64,000 bases of DNA from the NCBI RefSeq assembly GCF_021343995.1, contig NZ_JAJTTE010000033.1, positions 1 through 64,000 on the forward strand, written 5' to 3'. Source of the DNA: Pseudonocardia terrae (lineage in GTDB: Bacteria > Actinomycetota > Actinomycetes > Mycobacteriales > Pseudonocardiaceae). Positions 41,675 to 51,950 of the stretch are shown here, one piece after another (position 1 is the first letter of the stretch; each line of letters begins with the position of its first letter). The translations under genes were made by a program, and so were the position numbers. Under the pieces are notes generated by a model, which had not been told where the DNA came from, made no database searches, and was given only the letters and a program-made list of their open reading frames with translations.

Positions 41675-41932
41675 TCAGCGGCAGACTGGCGGCGGCAGAT
41701 CGGGATTGGCGGAGACCAGGCCGAGCATGTCCAGCAGCAGCCGGAGGTCGTCCGGGTCCTGCGAGTTCTCGGCGACGACGAGCCGGGCGCGCTGCACCTC
41801 GTCGTCGGAGACCCGGTAGGCGTCGGCCGCGCTGCGCGGACCCGGGATCGCCCCGGAGGCCCGGTCCTCCCCGCCGGCGACCCCGTTCGCGAGTCCGTTG
41901 GCACTGCCCCGCACGCTGTCGATCCCGCTCAA
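41675..41932 (-). CDS. Small conserved actinobacterial protein, TTG start
   Basis: An 85-residue protein, SGIDSVRGSANGLANGVAGG at the start and a helical acidic C-terminal half (YRVSDDEVQRARLVVAENSQ, DDLRLLLDMLGLVS). I have seen similar short proteins in actinobacteria but know no function. The start is inferred as TTG at 41932 because AAGGAGAG precedes it by 6-7 nt; the frame extends upstream without a better start. It lies upstream of the tRNA cluster in the same direction. Confidence 0.6.
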   Translation of the reverse strand: MSGIDSVRGSANGLANGVAGGEDRASGAIPGPRSAADAYRVSDDEVQRARLVVAENSQDPDDLRLLLDMLGLVSANPDLPPPVCR

Positions 41933-42192
41933 CGACGTCTCTCCTTCGGTCGCGACCCCTGGCGACCCGGGGCGGCCCGCGGGCGGAGACGGGCACGGCG
42001 GAACCCACGAGCACCGATCCCCCGACCGGCGTCGCGCCCCGTGACCGGCGAACACCCTGCGGCCACCCCCGTGGCCGTGGCCGGAACGTTACCCATCCGA
42101 GACCCTCCCCGCATGCCCCTTCCCGGGTGAGGACGACGACGGTGCGTCACACGATCACCACAATGCGACATCCGGAGCCGCCCGCGCCGGCG

Positions 42193-42207
42193 TACCCCCT
42201 CGGGGTA
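42193..42207. promoter_or_regulatory. CsoR-type operator TACCCCCTCGGGGTA
   Basis: A perfect palindrome TACCCC-CTC-GGGGTA, the classic form bound by CsoR repressors, 48 bp before the csoR start. Predicted autoregulation relieved by Cu(I). Confidence 0.8.
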
Positions 42208-42254
42208 TGCTCGTCCCCGAGAGCGACACCACGGGCGACCCAGGGAGGAACGCG

Positions 42255-42536
42255 ATGCCCGGTTATTCCGGCGCCCGCGAGGCCCATCTCCGGCGGCTCC
42301 GCCGCATCGAGGGCCAGATCCGCGGCCTGCAACGCATGGTGGACGACGACGTGTACTGCATCGACGTGCTCACCCAGGTCTCCGCGGCGACCCGGGCGCT
42401 GCAGTCGTTCGCTCTCGAGCTGCTCTCCGAGCACATGGCGGGCTGCGTCGTGGACGCGGCCCGCAACGATCCCGACGAGGGCGCGGCGAAGGTGAAGGAA
42501 GCCGCCGACGCCATCGCCCGTCTCGTCAAGTCCTGA
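42255..42536 (+). CDS. csoR: Copper-sensing repressor CsoR
   Basis: A 93-residue all-helical metal-sensitive repressor. The Cu(I) ligands Cys35, His60 and Cys64 (VYCIDV, SEHMAGCV) are all present, the CsoR pattern rather than that of sulfide or nickel sensors. The DNA-binding surface is RRLRRIEGQIRGLQRMV. The ATG at 42255 follows GGGAGG. It is 44 bp before copZ in the same operon, under the palindromic operator at 42193. Confidence 0.93.
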   Translation: MPGYSGAREAHLRRLRRIEGQIRGLQRMVDDDVYCIDVLTQVSAATRALQSFALELLSEHMAGCVVDAARNDPDEGAAKVKEAADAIARLVKS

Positions 42537-42580
42537 CCGTCCCCGCCCATCCGTCCGTACGAGAGGGAGGCTCCCCACCC

Positions 42581-42799
42581 ATGAGCGTCGAGACCCCGTT
42601 CCGCACCACCGTCACGGTCGTCGGCATGACCTGCGGGCACTGCACCACCTCGGTCCAGGAGGAGGTCGGCGAGGTCGCCGGCGTCCGCTCGGTCGACGTC
42701 GACCTGGCCAGCGGCGCCGTCACGATCACCGCGGACCGCGAGATCGGCCGCGAGGAGATCGAGGCCGCGGTCGTCGAGGCCGGCTACTCCCTCGCCTGA
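42581..42799 (+). CDS. copZ: Copper chaperone, HMA domain
   Basis: A 72-residue heavy-metal-associated domain with GMTCGHC (Cys18 and Cys21) and the ferredoxin-like fold segments VRSVDVDLASGAVTI and AAVVEAGYSL. It carries Cu(I) to an ATPase or repressor. It is in the csoR operon with AGAGGGAGG upstream of the ATG. The partner ATPase copA, usually next, is not in the window. Confidence 0.92.
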   Translation: MSVETPFRTTVTVVGMTCGHCTTSVQEEVGEVAGVRSVDVDLASGAVTITADREIGREEIEAAVVEAGYSLA

Positions 42800-42808
42800 T
42801 TCGCGCGT

Positions 42809-42843
42809 CACGAACGGCACCCCGACCGGGGGTGCCGTTCGTG
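42809..42843 (+). terminator. Strong terminator after copZ
   Basis: A perfect 15-bp stem (CACGAACGGCACCCC with 42829-42843) and 5-nt loop, 10 bp after the stop. Confidence 0.9.
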
Positions 42844-42865
42844 CGTCCGGGTGACGGCGCGCCGC

Positions 42866-42871
42866 TACGCT
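42866..42871 (+). promoter_or_regulatory. -10 box TACGCT, leaderless promoter
   Basis: TACGCT ends 6 nt before the ATG at 42878; no ribosome site lies between. Confidence 0.55.
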
Positions 42872-42877
42872 CCCCGC

Positions 42878-43252
42878 ATGGCCGGCTTCCGGGACCGACG
42901 CCCGTCGCGCCACGGCGCGCCCGCCCGCAGGGCCCCCGGGCCCGAGCTGGAGCAGCACGATCCGGAGCTCGACTCCTACCTGGCGGCCCTCGCGCCGGGC
43001 GCCGAACCCGGCGCGACCGAGACGACCGGCCGGTTCGGCAGCGCCCAGGTCTTCCAGCTGCGGCTGCCGGCGCTGCGCATCGAGCAGCTCCGCCGGGTGG
43101 CCGAGGAACGCGGGACCTCGCCGGGCGCGCTGGCCACGGAGTGGGTGCTCGAACGGCTGGCGCAGGAGGACGCCCCGACCGGGCCGATGCCCGTCACCGC
43201 AGCCGAGGCGGGTCGACGGGCGCAGCTGCGCCTGCGCCTCAGGCGGCAGTAG
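42878..43252 (+). CDS. Hypothetical protein with RHH-like helical segment
   Basis: A 124-residue basic and Pro/Ala-rich protein. The middle (VFQLRLPALRIEQLRRVAEE then GTSPGALATEWVLERLA) has the strand-helix-helix pattern of ribbon-helix-helix DNA-binding domains. No toxin partner is adjacent. The ATG is probably leaderless. It converges with the SGNH hydrolase gene across 6 bp. Function unknown. Confidence 0.6.
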   Translation: MAGFRDRRPSRHGAPARRAPGPELEQHDPELDSYLAALAPGAEPGATETTGRFGSAQVFQLRLPALRIEQLRRVAEERGTSPGALATEWVLERLAQEDAPTGPMPVTAAEAGRRAQLRLRLRRQ

Positions 43253-43258
43253 CGGGCG

Positions 43259-44569
43259 TCATCGTGGCGCCGAGACCAGCACCTTCGCGGCGTCGCCGTC
43301 GGCCAGGCACGGGCTCCCGGTGAGCCGCGTGGGGTCGACAGCCATGGCCAGCGCCCGGTAGCCCGCCGCCGAGAGGTGCAGGCCGTCGCCGGAGTCGAAC
43401 GCCGGCGCCAGCCGGGCGGCGTCGGCCGGGTCGGCCACCGCGGTGGCGAAGTCGAACACGCCGTCGGCGTGCGCCGGCCCCTCGGTACGGATCCACCGGT
43501 TGACCGCCTCCCGCTGCTCCACGGCGAAGGGCGTGCCGTGCGCGCCGGCGGTCGAGGGCGTGATCGTGGTCAGGAAGACCCGCCGGCCGTCCGCCCGGAC
43601 CCGGTCGGCGTAGTCGACCAGGCCGGCGACGATCTCGCCGGCGTCCCGGCCGGCGGCGAGGTCGTTGGTCCCGATGTGGAGGACGACGTCGGCAGCGCCC
43701 GGCACCGAGGCGACGTCGTCGGCGTAGCGGGCCGCCGGGGCCTCCCCGGTCCCACCGCCGAGCAGCTGGTTCGCCGAGATCCCCGCGTTGAGCACGGGCA
43801 TGGCGAGCCCGCCGGTGAGCCGCCCGGCCAGCGCGTCGGACCAGCGGTCGTCCCGGTCGGGGTCGCTGGCGACGCCGTCGGTGATCGATTCGCCGACCAG
43901 GACCACGGCGTTCTCGGCGCGCGGAGCCAGGACGTCGACCCCGGTGAGCACGAACCAGGACGAGACCGCCCGGGTGAACGGGCCGGGGGCGACCGAGTCG
44001 GCGACGTCGCCCGGCGTGGAGACGTACGAGGTCTGCAGGGCGACGGGGTGCACCGCGACCCGGTCCGGCTCCTGCGGCAGGAAGAGACTGATCGCGAGGG
44101 GGGTGCCGCGCTGGGCGACGAACGCCAGCGGATCGCTGGTGAGGTCCTGCCCGGGCGGCACGACGGCGGTCGGTGCGCCGGCGAACAGCACCGGCCGGGC
44201 GGTGCCGGGCACGAGCGCAGCGCCGGAACCCGCCACGGCCGCCGACGCCGCGTCGATCCGCAGGGGCTGCGTGCCGAACCGGTTGGAGACCCGGATCCGC
44301 AGCTCCGAGCCGGTGGCCTGGGGCCGCAGCAGCATCCGCAGCGTCCGTCCGCCCAGGTCGAAGGCCTGCCCGGCCTGGGGGCTGGTCCGCCACGCCGCCA
44401 CCCACGCGGGACCGCACGGCGCGGGCGAGGCCCCGTCCTCGGCACCCGACGCACCCGTCGACCCGAACGGGAGCAGCGCGACGGCCAGGCCGAGCACGGC
44501 CGCGGCCGCCACCAGGCCCGCCGCGAGTCCCCGGCCACCCCGGAACCGGTGCAGAGCGTCCACCCACAC
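43259..44569 (-). CDS. Exported SGNH/GDSL hydrolase
   Basis: A 436-residue esterase-type hydrolase with an N-terminal anchor or signal (GLAAGLVAAAAVLGLAVALL), a beta-rich front domain (about 50-210, ELRIRVSNRFGTQPLRIDAA) and a C-terminal SGNH domain. Its catalytic serine is in VVLVGESITDG, the glycine and asparagine in AGISANQ and LHIGTNDL, and the Asp-His pair in DSGDGLHLSAAGY. This two-part design is common in actinobacterial secreted lipases and carbohydrate esterases. GTG start; an upstream GTG would not extend it usefully. Confidence 0.88.
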   Translation of the reverse strand: MWVDALHRFRGGRGLAAGLVAAAAVLGLAVALLPFGSTGASGAEDGASPAPCGPAWVAAWRTSPQAGQAFDLGGRTLRMLLRPQATGSELRIRVSNRFGTQPLRIDAASAAVAGSGAALVPGTARPVLFAGAPTAVVPPGQDLTSDPLAFVAQRGTPLAISLFLPQEPDRVAVHPVALQTSYVSTPGDVADSVAPGPFTRAVSSWFVLTGVDVLAPRAENAVVLVGESITDGVASDPDRDDRWSDALAGRLTGGLAMPVLNAGISANQLLGGGTGEAPAARYADDVASVPGAADVVLHIGTNDLAAGRDAGEIVAGLVDYADRVRADGRRVFLTTITPSTAGAHGTPFAVEQREAVNRWIRTEGPAHADGVFDFATAVADPADAARLAPAFDSGDGLHLSAAGYRALAMAVDPTRLTGSPCLADGDAAKVLVSAPR

Positions 44570-44807
44570 CCCTTCGCCGACGGCGGACCAACCCGACCGG
44601 GTCGTGCCGGCGGGGCGAGATCCTCACTCGAACGAACGATCCCGCCCGCCGCTCGGCCTATCGGCCATCCGAGTGGTGACGTTACGTGGACCACTCATGA
44701 CGGACCGTCGCCTCACCGATCGGCCAGTTCGGCGCCCCACACGGGGCCGGTTCGCCCTAGGGTCAGGGGCCGGGAAGTGCGAGGACGTTCGGATTCGGGA
44801 GGCCGTT

Positions 44808-46697
<1,890 letters not shown>

Positions 46698-46813
46698 CGG
46701 CGACGCATACCAAAGATGGATGAGACGTGGTAATGCGGAGGTAACCCTCTCGCGATAGGTGGGTCGGCCGTCGAGAAGCCCCGGCGGCCGGGCCCCCTTC
46801 CGAGAGGACACCG

Positions 46814-47548
46814 ATGCCCACTCGTGCCCCCGCACGTCCGCTGATCCGTACCGCCGCGCTGCTCGCGTCCGTCTCCGCCGCGCTGCTGTTCGGCGCCACC
46901 GCGCCCGCGATGGCGGCCACGGTCACCTGCAGTGACTTCACCTACGAGGAGGACGCCCAGGCCGCGCTCCCACTGAACCCGGGTCTCGACGGCAACCACG
47001 ACGGCAAGGCCTGCGAGTCACTGCCGGGCCGCGGCACGACCACGCCGACCACGACCCCGAAGCCCACGCCGACCACCACGACCAAGCCCCCGAAGCCGAC
47101 GCCCTCGCCCACCACGCCCCCGTCGCACGACGACCACGGCACCGGCGACGGCAACGGCAGCGGCAGTGGCAGTGGCCGCGACGACCACGGCGGCAAGGAC
47201 GACAACGGCAACCGCGACGACCACCACGACGGCGGGTGGCAGGACCGCGACGACCACGGCGACGGCAACCACGACGACGCCGCCACGGACGTCACCACGG
47301 ACGACGATCCGACCACCGTCGAGGAGGCCGCGGACGACACCGCCGTGGTGACCGGCGATCGCGACTGCGCCGACTTCGCCACCCAGGCCGCGGCCCAGGC
47401 CGTGCTGCTGGCCGACCTCTCCGACCCCGAGCGGCTCGACGCCGACTCCGACGGCATCGCCTGCGAGGACCACTTCGGCACCGAGGGCCGCCAGGTCGCG
47501 GTCCACCCGGTCGGCGGCGTCGCGACGGGCGGGGCCGGCCTCCGATGA
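46814..47548 (+). CDS. Secreted excalibur-domain protein coupled to a sortase
   Basis: A 244-residue exported protein with a signal peptide (AALLASVSAALLFGATAPAMA). It has two excalibur-type segments: TCSDFTYEEDAQAAL then GLDGNHDGKACESLPGR, and DCADFATQAAAQAVL then LDADSDGIACEDHF. Between them is a long Thr/Pro then Asp/His/Gly linker. The DxDxDGxxCE pattern binds calcium. The C-terminus ends RQVAVHPVGGVATGGAGLR, a short tail after the second domain. The ATG at 46814 has GAGAGGACACC before it. The stop overlaps the class F sortase start (ATGA), so the two are made together, suggesting it is the sortase's client. Confidence 0.8.
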   Translation: MPTRAPARPLIRTAALLASVSAALLFGATAPAMAATVTCSDFTYEEDAQAALPLNPGLDGNHDGKACESLPGRGTTTPTTTPKPTPTTTTKPPKPTPSPTTPPSHDDHGTGDGNGSGSGSGRDDHGGKDDNGNRDDHHDGGWQDRDDHGDGNHDDAATDVTTDDDPTTVEEAADDTAVVTGDRDCADFATQAAAQAVLLADLSDPERLDADSDGIACEDHFGTEGRQVAVHPVGGVATGGAGLR

Positions 47549-48186
47549 GCCGCACCCGGATCCCGTCGCCCGCCGGCCGGTTCCGGCGGCTCGCCGCCGG
47601 CCTCCTCGCCGGGACCGCCGTGGTCGTCCTGGCCGGCTGCAGCGCCCCGGAGGCCACGCAGTCGACCCAGGCGACGCACCAGGCCGCGCAGGTCCCGGCG
47701 GCCGCGGCGCCGGCGGCCACGGCACCCCTGGCCGCGTCGACGCCGGAGCGGCTCGAGGTCCCGTCGATCGGTGTGGCGGCCGGCCCGCTGCGGAAGCTGG
47801 GCCTCACGGCCGAGGGCGCCCTCGAGGTCCCGACCGACGCGACGACCGTCGGCTGGTTCGGGCTCGGCCCGACCCCGGGGGGGTCCGGACCGGCCGTGCT
47901 GGCGGCGCACGTCGACTACGGCGGCGTGCCCGGCACGTTCACGCGCCTGTCGGCGGTGGCGGTGGGCGACGAGATCCGGGTGGCCCGCGCCGATCGCACT
48001 ACCGCGCTGTTCACCGCCTACCGGGTGGCGCAGTACCCGAAGTCGGCCTTCCCGACCGAGGAGGTCTACGGCGACACCCCGGGCGCGGAGCTGCGGCTCA
48101 TCACCTGCGGCGGCGCCTTCGACGACACCGCCCGTTCCTACGCCGACAACGTCGTGGTCTACGCCCGCCTGACGGGCACGGCCTGA
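47545..48186 (+). CDS. Class F sortase
   Basis: A 213-residue sortase that joins surface proteins or processes them outside the membrane. The catalytic triad is visible: His in VLAAHVDYGG, Cys in LRLITCGGAF and Arg in ARSYADNVVVYA, in class F order. The N-terminus carries a lipoprotein-like signal (VVVLAGCSAP), with the lipobox LAGC suggesting anchoring by lipid rather than only a helix. It is translationally coupled to the excalibur gene. Confidence 0.88.
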   Translation: MSRTRIPSPAGRFRRLAAGLLAGTAVVVLAGCSAPEATQSTQATHQAAQVPAAAAPAATAPLAASTPERLEVPSIGVAAGPLRKLGLTAEGALEVPTDATTVGWFGLGPTPGGSGPAVLAAHVDYGGVPGTFTRLSAVAVGDEIRVARADRTTALFTAYRVAQYPKSAFPTEEVYGDTPGAELRLITCGGAFDDTARSYADNVVVYARLTGTA

Positions 48187-48392
48187 CCGCGCCGCATGAT
48201 CCGCGACCGGGCACCGGGACGTTCGGGATCCGAGCGTTCCGCTGCCCGGCTGTGGATCTTGTGCGCGTTCGGTGGTCCGACGCCACCGTTCACCCGAACG
48301 TGTAACACCCCGGTCCGGGGCCCGCGATGAGGGAGGGACGGCGCGCTCCCCCACCGGCCGTCGCACCCCCACCGGAGAGGACCCCGCCTCCG

Positions 48393-48803
48393 ATGCGTCA
48401 CCCGTTCCGCCCGCGGCTCCCCGCGGTGCTGGCGGCGAGCCTGGCCGCGGTCGTCGTCGGCGGCCTGGCCGCCGCGGCGCTCGTCGTCGACACCGGGCCG
48501 CCGGGCCCCGTGCTGGCCGCCCAGCTCCGCGTCACCCCGCGCGCCGCCCCCGTCGACGTGGCCGCCGTGGAACCCACCGTCCGGCACCAGTCCGCGCGCA
48601 CGCCTGCCACCACCCCGCAGGCGCCCGCCCCGCTGGCCCTCGCCGGCGCCGTCCGGGCCGCGGCGTCCGCCCGTGCGGAGGCCGACCGGACCCCTTGCCC
48701 GAGCATCCGCGCGGCCGCACCCCGCCTCCCTGGTACAGGTTCCAGGCAAGGGTGTCCTGAGTCACCCGCGACCGACCCCACGGGTCCACCATTGACGCCA
48801 TGA
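48393..48803 (+). CDS. Possible small membrane or secreted protein
   Basis: A 136-residue frame with a hydrophobic N-terminal segment (PAVLAASLAAVVVGGLAAAALVV) and a low-complexity remainder (VEPTVRHQSARTPATTPQAPA). ATG at 48393 after GGAGAGG. Its stop overlaps the ferredoxin ATG (ATGA), which would imply coupling, but the C-terminal part is not protein-like. Keep as hypothetical. Confidence 0.35.
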   Translation: MRHPFRPRLPAVLAASLAAVVVGGLAAAALVVDTGPPGPVLAAQLRVTPRAAPVDVAAVEPTVRHQSARTPATTPQAPAPLALAGAVRAAASARAEADRTPCPSIRAAAPRLPGTGSRQGCPESPATDPTGPPLTP

Positions 48804-48991
48804 AGGTTCATGTGGACTTCGACCTGTGTGAGAGCAACGCGCTGTGCATGGCCGCCGCACCGGAGGTCTTCGAGGTGCGCGACGACGACTTCCTCTACAT
48901 CCTCGACGAGAACCCGCCGGAGGAGCTGCGCGGGAAGGTCGAGGAGGCGGTCCGGGCCTGCCCCAAGGCCGCCATCACTCTCGAGGGATAG
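48800..48991 (+). CDS. 3Fe-4S ferredoxin
   Basis: A 63-residue soluble electron carrier of the type that serves cytochrome P450s and other oxygenases. Cluster ligands are Cys10 and Cys16 (DLCESNALCMAAAPEVF) and Cys54 (VRACPKAAI), with the middle ligand of a 4Fe-4S cluster missing. It lies 35 bp before an acyl-CoA synthetase. No P450 or reductase gene is adjacent, so its partner is elsewhere. Confidence 0.9.
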   Translation: MKVHVDFDLCESNALCMAAAPEVFEVRDDDFLYILDENPPEELRGKVEEAVRACPKAAITLEG

Positions 48992-49026
48992 TTGCCGGGC
49001 CCCGGGCCAGCGGCGAGGATCTGCGG

Positions 49027-50610
49027 ATGGACACGGTCTGGACCACGCCGCTGACGCCGCTGAGCTTCCTGGGCCGCTCGGCCGAGGTGTACCCGGACAA
49101 GACGGCGATCGTCCACGACGACCGCACGTGGACCTACGCGGAGTTCGCCGCGGAGGTCACCCGGGTGGCGCACGGCCTGCGCGGTTCCGGCGTGGAGCGC
49201 GGGGACCGGGTGGCGTACCTGCTGCCCAACGTGCCCGAGATGCTGGTCGCGCACTTCGCCGTGCCGCTGGCCGGGGCGATCCTGGTCGCGATCAACACCC
49301 GGCTGTCGTCCGAGGAGATCCGCTACATCCTCGACCACTCGGGCTCGAAGCTGCTCGTGGTCGACGCGGCACTGTTCCCCCAGGTCGAGCCGGTCGTCCG
49401 CGAGCTGCAGACCGTCGAGGAGATCATCACGGTGGTCGACCCGGGCCATCCGGGCGACGGCATCGGCTCCGGTGTGCGCTACGACGACCTGCTCGCCCGC
49501 GGCTCGGACGAGCCGCTGCCCTGGGAGGTCGCCGACGAGGACTCGACGATCTCGATCAACTACACCTCGGGCACCACGGGCAAGCCCAAGGGCGTGCAGT
49601 ACTCGCACCGCGGGGCGTACCTGAACTCGTTCGGCGAGATCGTGCACTCGGCGCACACGCCGGACAGCGTCTACCTCTGGACGCTGCCCATGTTCCACTG
49701 CAACGGCTGGTGCACGCCCTGGGCGCTCACCGGCATCGGCGGCACCCACGTCTGCCTGCGTGAGGTCCGCGGCGACCGGATCTGGCAGCTGATCCTCGAG
49801 CACGGGGTCACGCACCTCAACGGCGCGCCCACCGTCGTCACCACGATCATGCGCGCGGAGCAGGCGACGAAGCTGGACTACCAGCTCGTCGTCACCACCG
49901 CCGGCGCCCCGCCGAGCCCGACCACCATCCTGCAGATGGAGCGGATGGGCTTCCGGATCGTGCACGTCTACGGCCTCACCGAGACCTACGGGCCGTACTC
50001 CGTGAACCAGTACCAGCGCGCCTGGGACGGCCTCGAGCCCGAGGAGCGCGCAGCGCTGCAGGCCCGGCAGGGCGTCGGGATGCTGCAGACGGACCGGGTG
50101 CGCGTGGTGGACAAGGGCATGCGCGACGTGCCGCGGGACGGGCAGACGATGGGCGAGATCGTCATGCGCGGCAACAACGTCATGACCGGCTACTACGAGG
50201 ACCCGGCGGGCACCGAGAAGGCGTTCGAGGGCGGCTGGTTCCACTCCGGCGACCTGGGCGTGATGCACCCCGACGGCTACGTGGAGCTGCGCGACCGCGC
50301 CAAGGACATCGTCATCTCCGGCGGCGAGAACATCTCGACGGTCGAGGTCGAGCAGGCCGTCGTGTCGCACCCGGCGGTCCTGGAGGCCGCGGTGATCGGC
50401 GTGCCCGACGAACAGTGGGGCGAGCGGCCGAAGGCGTTCGTCGTGCTGGCCCCCGGGGGCGAGGCCACGCCCGAGGAGCTGATCGAGCACGTCAAGTCGA
50501 AGATCGCGCGGTACAAGGCCCCGCGCGACGTCGAGATCGTCGACGAGCTGCCCAAGACCTCCACGGGCAAGATCCAGAAGTTCGAGCTGCGCGCCCGGGA
50601 GAGCTCGTGA
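49027..50610 (+). CDS. Long/medium-chain acyl-CoA synthetase (FadD-like)
   Basis: A 527-residue AMP-forming ligase: ATP motif YTSGTTGKPKGVQYSHRGAY, adenylate motif HVYGLTETYGPYSVNQ, hinge GYVELRDRAKDIVISGGENIS, and catalytic lysine in TSTGKIQKFELR. The region DSVYLWTLPMFHCNGWCTPW is typical of medium-chain or aryl-acid ligases. The ATG at 49027 has GGCGAGGATCT upstream. It is preceded by the ferredoxin and followed by an MFS gene. The substrate is not determined. Confidence 0.88.
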   Translation: MDTVWTTPLTPLSFLGRSAEVYPDKTAIVHDDRTWTYAEFAAEVTRVAHGLRGSGVERGDRVAYLLPNVPEMLVAHFAVPLAGAILVAINTRLSSEEIRYILDHSGSKLLVVDAALFPQVEPVVRELQTVEEIITVVDPGHPGDGIGSGVRYDDLLARGSDEPLPWEVADEDSTISINYTSGTTGKPKGVQYSHRGAYLNSFGEIVHSAHTPDSVYLWTLPMFHCNGWCTPWALTGIGGTHVCLREVRGDRIWQLILEHGVTHLNGAPTVVTTIMRAEQATKLDYQLVVTTAGAPPSPTTILQMERMGFRIVHVYGLTETYGPYSVNQYQRAWDGLEPEERAALQARQGVGMLQTDRVRVVDKGMRDVPRDGQTMGEIVMRGNNVMTGYYEDPAGTEKAFEGGWFHSGDLGVMHPDGYVELRDRAKDIVISGGENISTVEVEQAVVSHPAVLEAAVIGVPDEQWGERPKAFVVLAPGGEATPEELIEHVKSKIARYKAPRDVEIVDELPKTSTGKIQKFELRARESS

Positions 50611-50720
50611 CGGACGACCGCGTCTGACGACGGCCGCCCGTTCCCCTGACGACCGGTAGGGCCTCCTGATCCGTCACGTCCGGGCGAACCCCGGGCGCGA
50701 GTCCGTTAGCGTTGCTCATC

Positions 50721-51935
50721 GTGAGCCGTGACCAGTCCGCCTTCCGTGTGGGGGCCGGCGCGGTCGCGATCACCACCTCGACGGTGCTGCCGATCTTCCT
50801 GACCGGCGCGCTGGCGGTGCAGATCTCCGCCGAGCTGGGCTTCGACCCGGCCGGGCTCGGCCTGGTCGTGGCGCTGTACTTCGCCGTCTCGGCGGTGGTG
50901 TCGCTGCCCGTCGGGAAGATCGTCGAGCGCCTGGGCTCGGGCCGGACCAGCCGCATCGCCGTGCTCGGCGCGGCCTCGTTCATGCTGCTCACGGCCGGGC
51001 TGGCGCGGAACTACGCCTCGCTCCTCGCGATCCTGCTGTGTGGCGCGTGGTGCAACGTCATGGGTCAGCTCTCCTCGAACCTCACCCTCGCGCGCTCGAT
51101 GCCCGCCGCGCGCATGGGCCTGTCCTTCGGGGTCAAGCAGGCCTCGGTGCCGCTGGCGACACTGCTGGCGGGCGTCGCGGTCCCGGCCGTCGCGCTCACC
51201 GTCGGGTGGCGCTGGGCCTACGTGATCGGGGCGGCGCTGGCGCTGACCTCCCTGGCCGCCGCCCCGCGCGGATCCGGCCCCGGCGTCCGCGACCGCACCG
51301 TCCCCGAGGACCGGGCGACGGCGGCGCTGTCGGTCGTCGGCGCCGCCGCGGGACTGGGCGCGGCGAGCGCGACCGGGCTGGGCATCTTCCTGGTGGCCTC
51401 GGCGGTGGACCGGGGCGTGGACCCCGGGCTCGCGGGCCTGGTCCTGACCCTCGGCAGCGTCGTCGGGCTGCTGATGCGGATGCTGCACGGCTGGCTCGCC
51501 GACCGCCGCACGGGTGGGCACGTGGCGGTCGTCGCCGGCTGCCTGCTGCTGGGCGCGGCCGGGCTCCTGCTGCTCGCCGCGCCCGGACCGGTGGCGCTGG
51601 TCGTCGGCACGGTCCTGGGCTTCGGGCTCGGCTGGTCGTGGCCGGGCCTGCTGCAGTTCGCGGTGGTGCGGCTGAACCCGTCGGCGCCCGCCGCGGCGAC
51701 GGCGATCGTGCAGGTCGGCGTGTACGCCGGCGGGTTCGTCGGGCCGGTCGGGTTCGGGTTCCTGGCCGCGCACGCCTCGTTCACCGCGGCCTGGATCGTG
51801 GCCGCCGCCGCGATGGTGGTGGCCGGCGTCGGCGTCCTGCTCGGCCGCCGGATGCTGCTGGCCCACACCCGCAGGTCGGACGATGTCGTGGGCGCCGGGC
51901 GCGGAAGCACCCGGCCCTCCCGGGTCAGCGGCTGA
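50721..51935 (+). CDS. MFS transporter
   Basis: A 404-residue permease of about twelve helices (VGAGAVAITTSTVLPIFLTG, VALYFAVSAVVSLPVGKIVE, and so on), with the loop motif GKIVERLGSGRTSRI between helices 2 and 3. Start taken as GTG 50721; a TAGCGT box at 50707 with 8-nt spacing suggests a leaderless transcript, and a TTG three codons upstream is possible. It converges with the DUF72 gene (15 bp between stops). The substrate is unknown. Confidence 0.83.
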   Translation: MSRDQSAFRVGAGAVAITTSTVLPIFLTGALAVQISAELGFDPAGLGLVVALYFAVSAVVSLPVGKIVERLGSGRTSRIAVLGAASFMLLTAGLARNYASLLAILLCGAWCNVMGQLSSNLTLARSMPAARMGLSFGVKQASVPLATLLAGVAVPAVALTVGWRWAYVIGAALALTSLAAAPRGSGPGVRDRTVPEDRATAALSVVGAAAGLGAASATGLGIFLVASAVDRGVDPGLAGLVLTLGSVVGLLMRMLHGWLADRRTGGHVAVVAGCLLLGAAGLLLLAAPGPVALVVGTVLGFGLGWSWPGLLQFAVVRLNPSAPAAATAIVQVGVYAGGFVGPVGFGFLAAHASFTAAWIVAAAAMVVAGVGVLLGRRMLLAHTRRSDDVVGAGRGSTRPSRVSG

Positions 51936-51950
51936 GGCGCCGGCCCCGAG

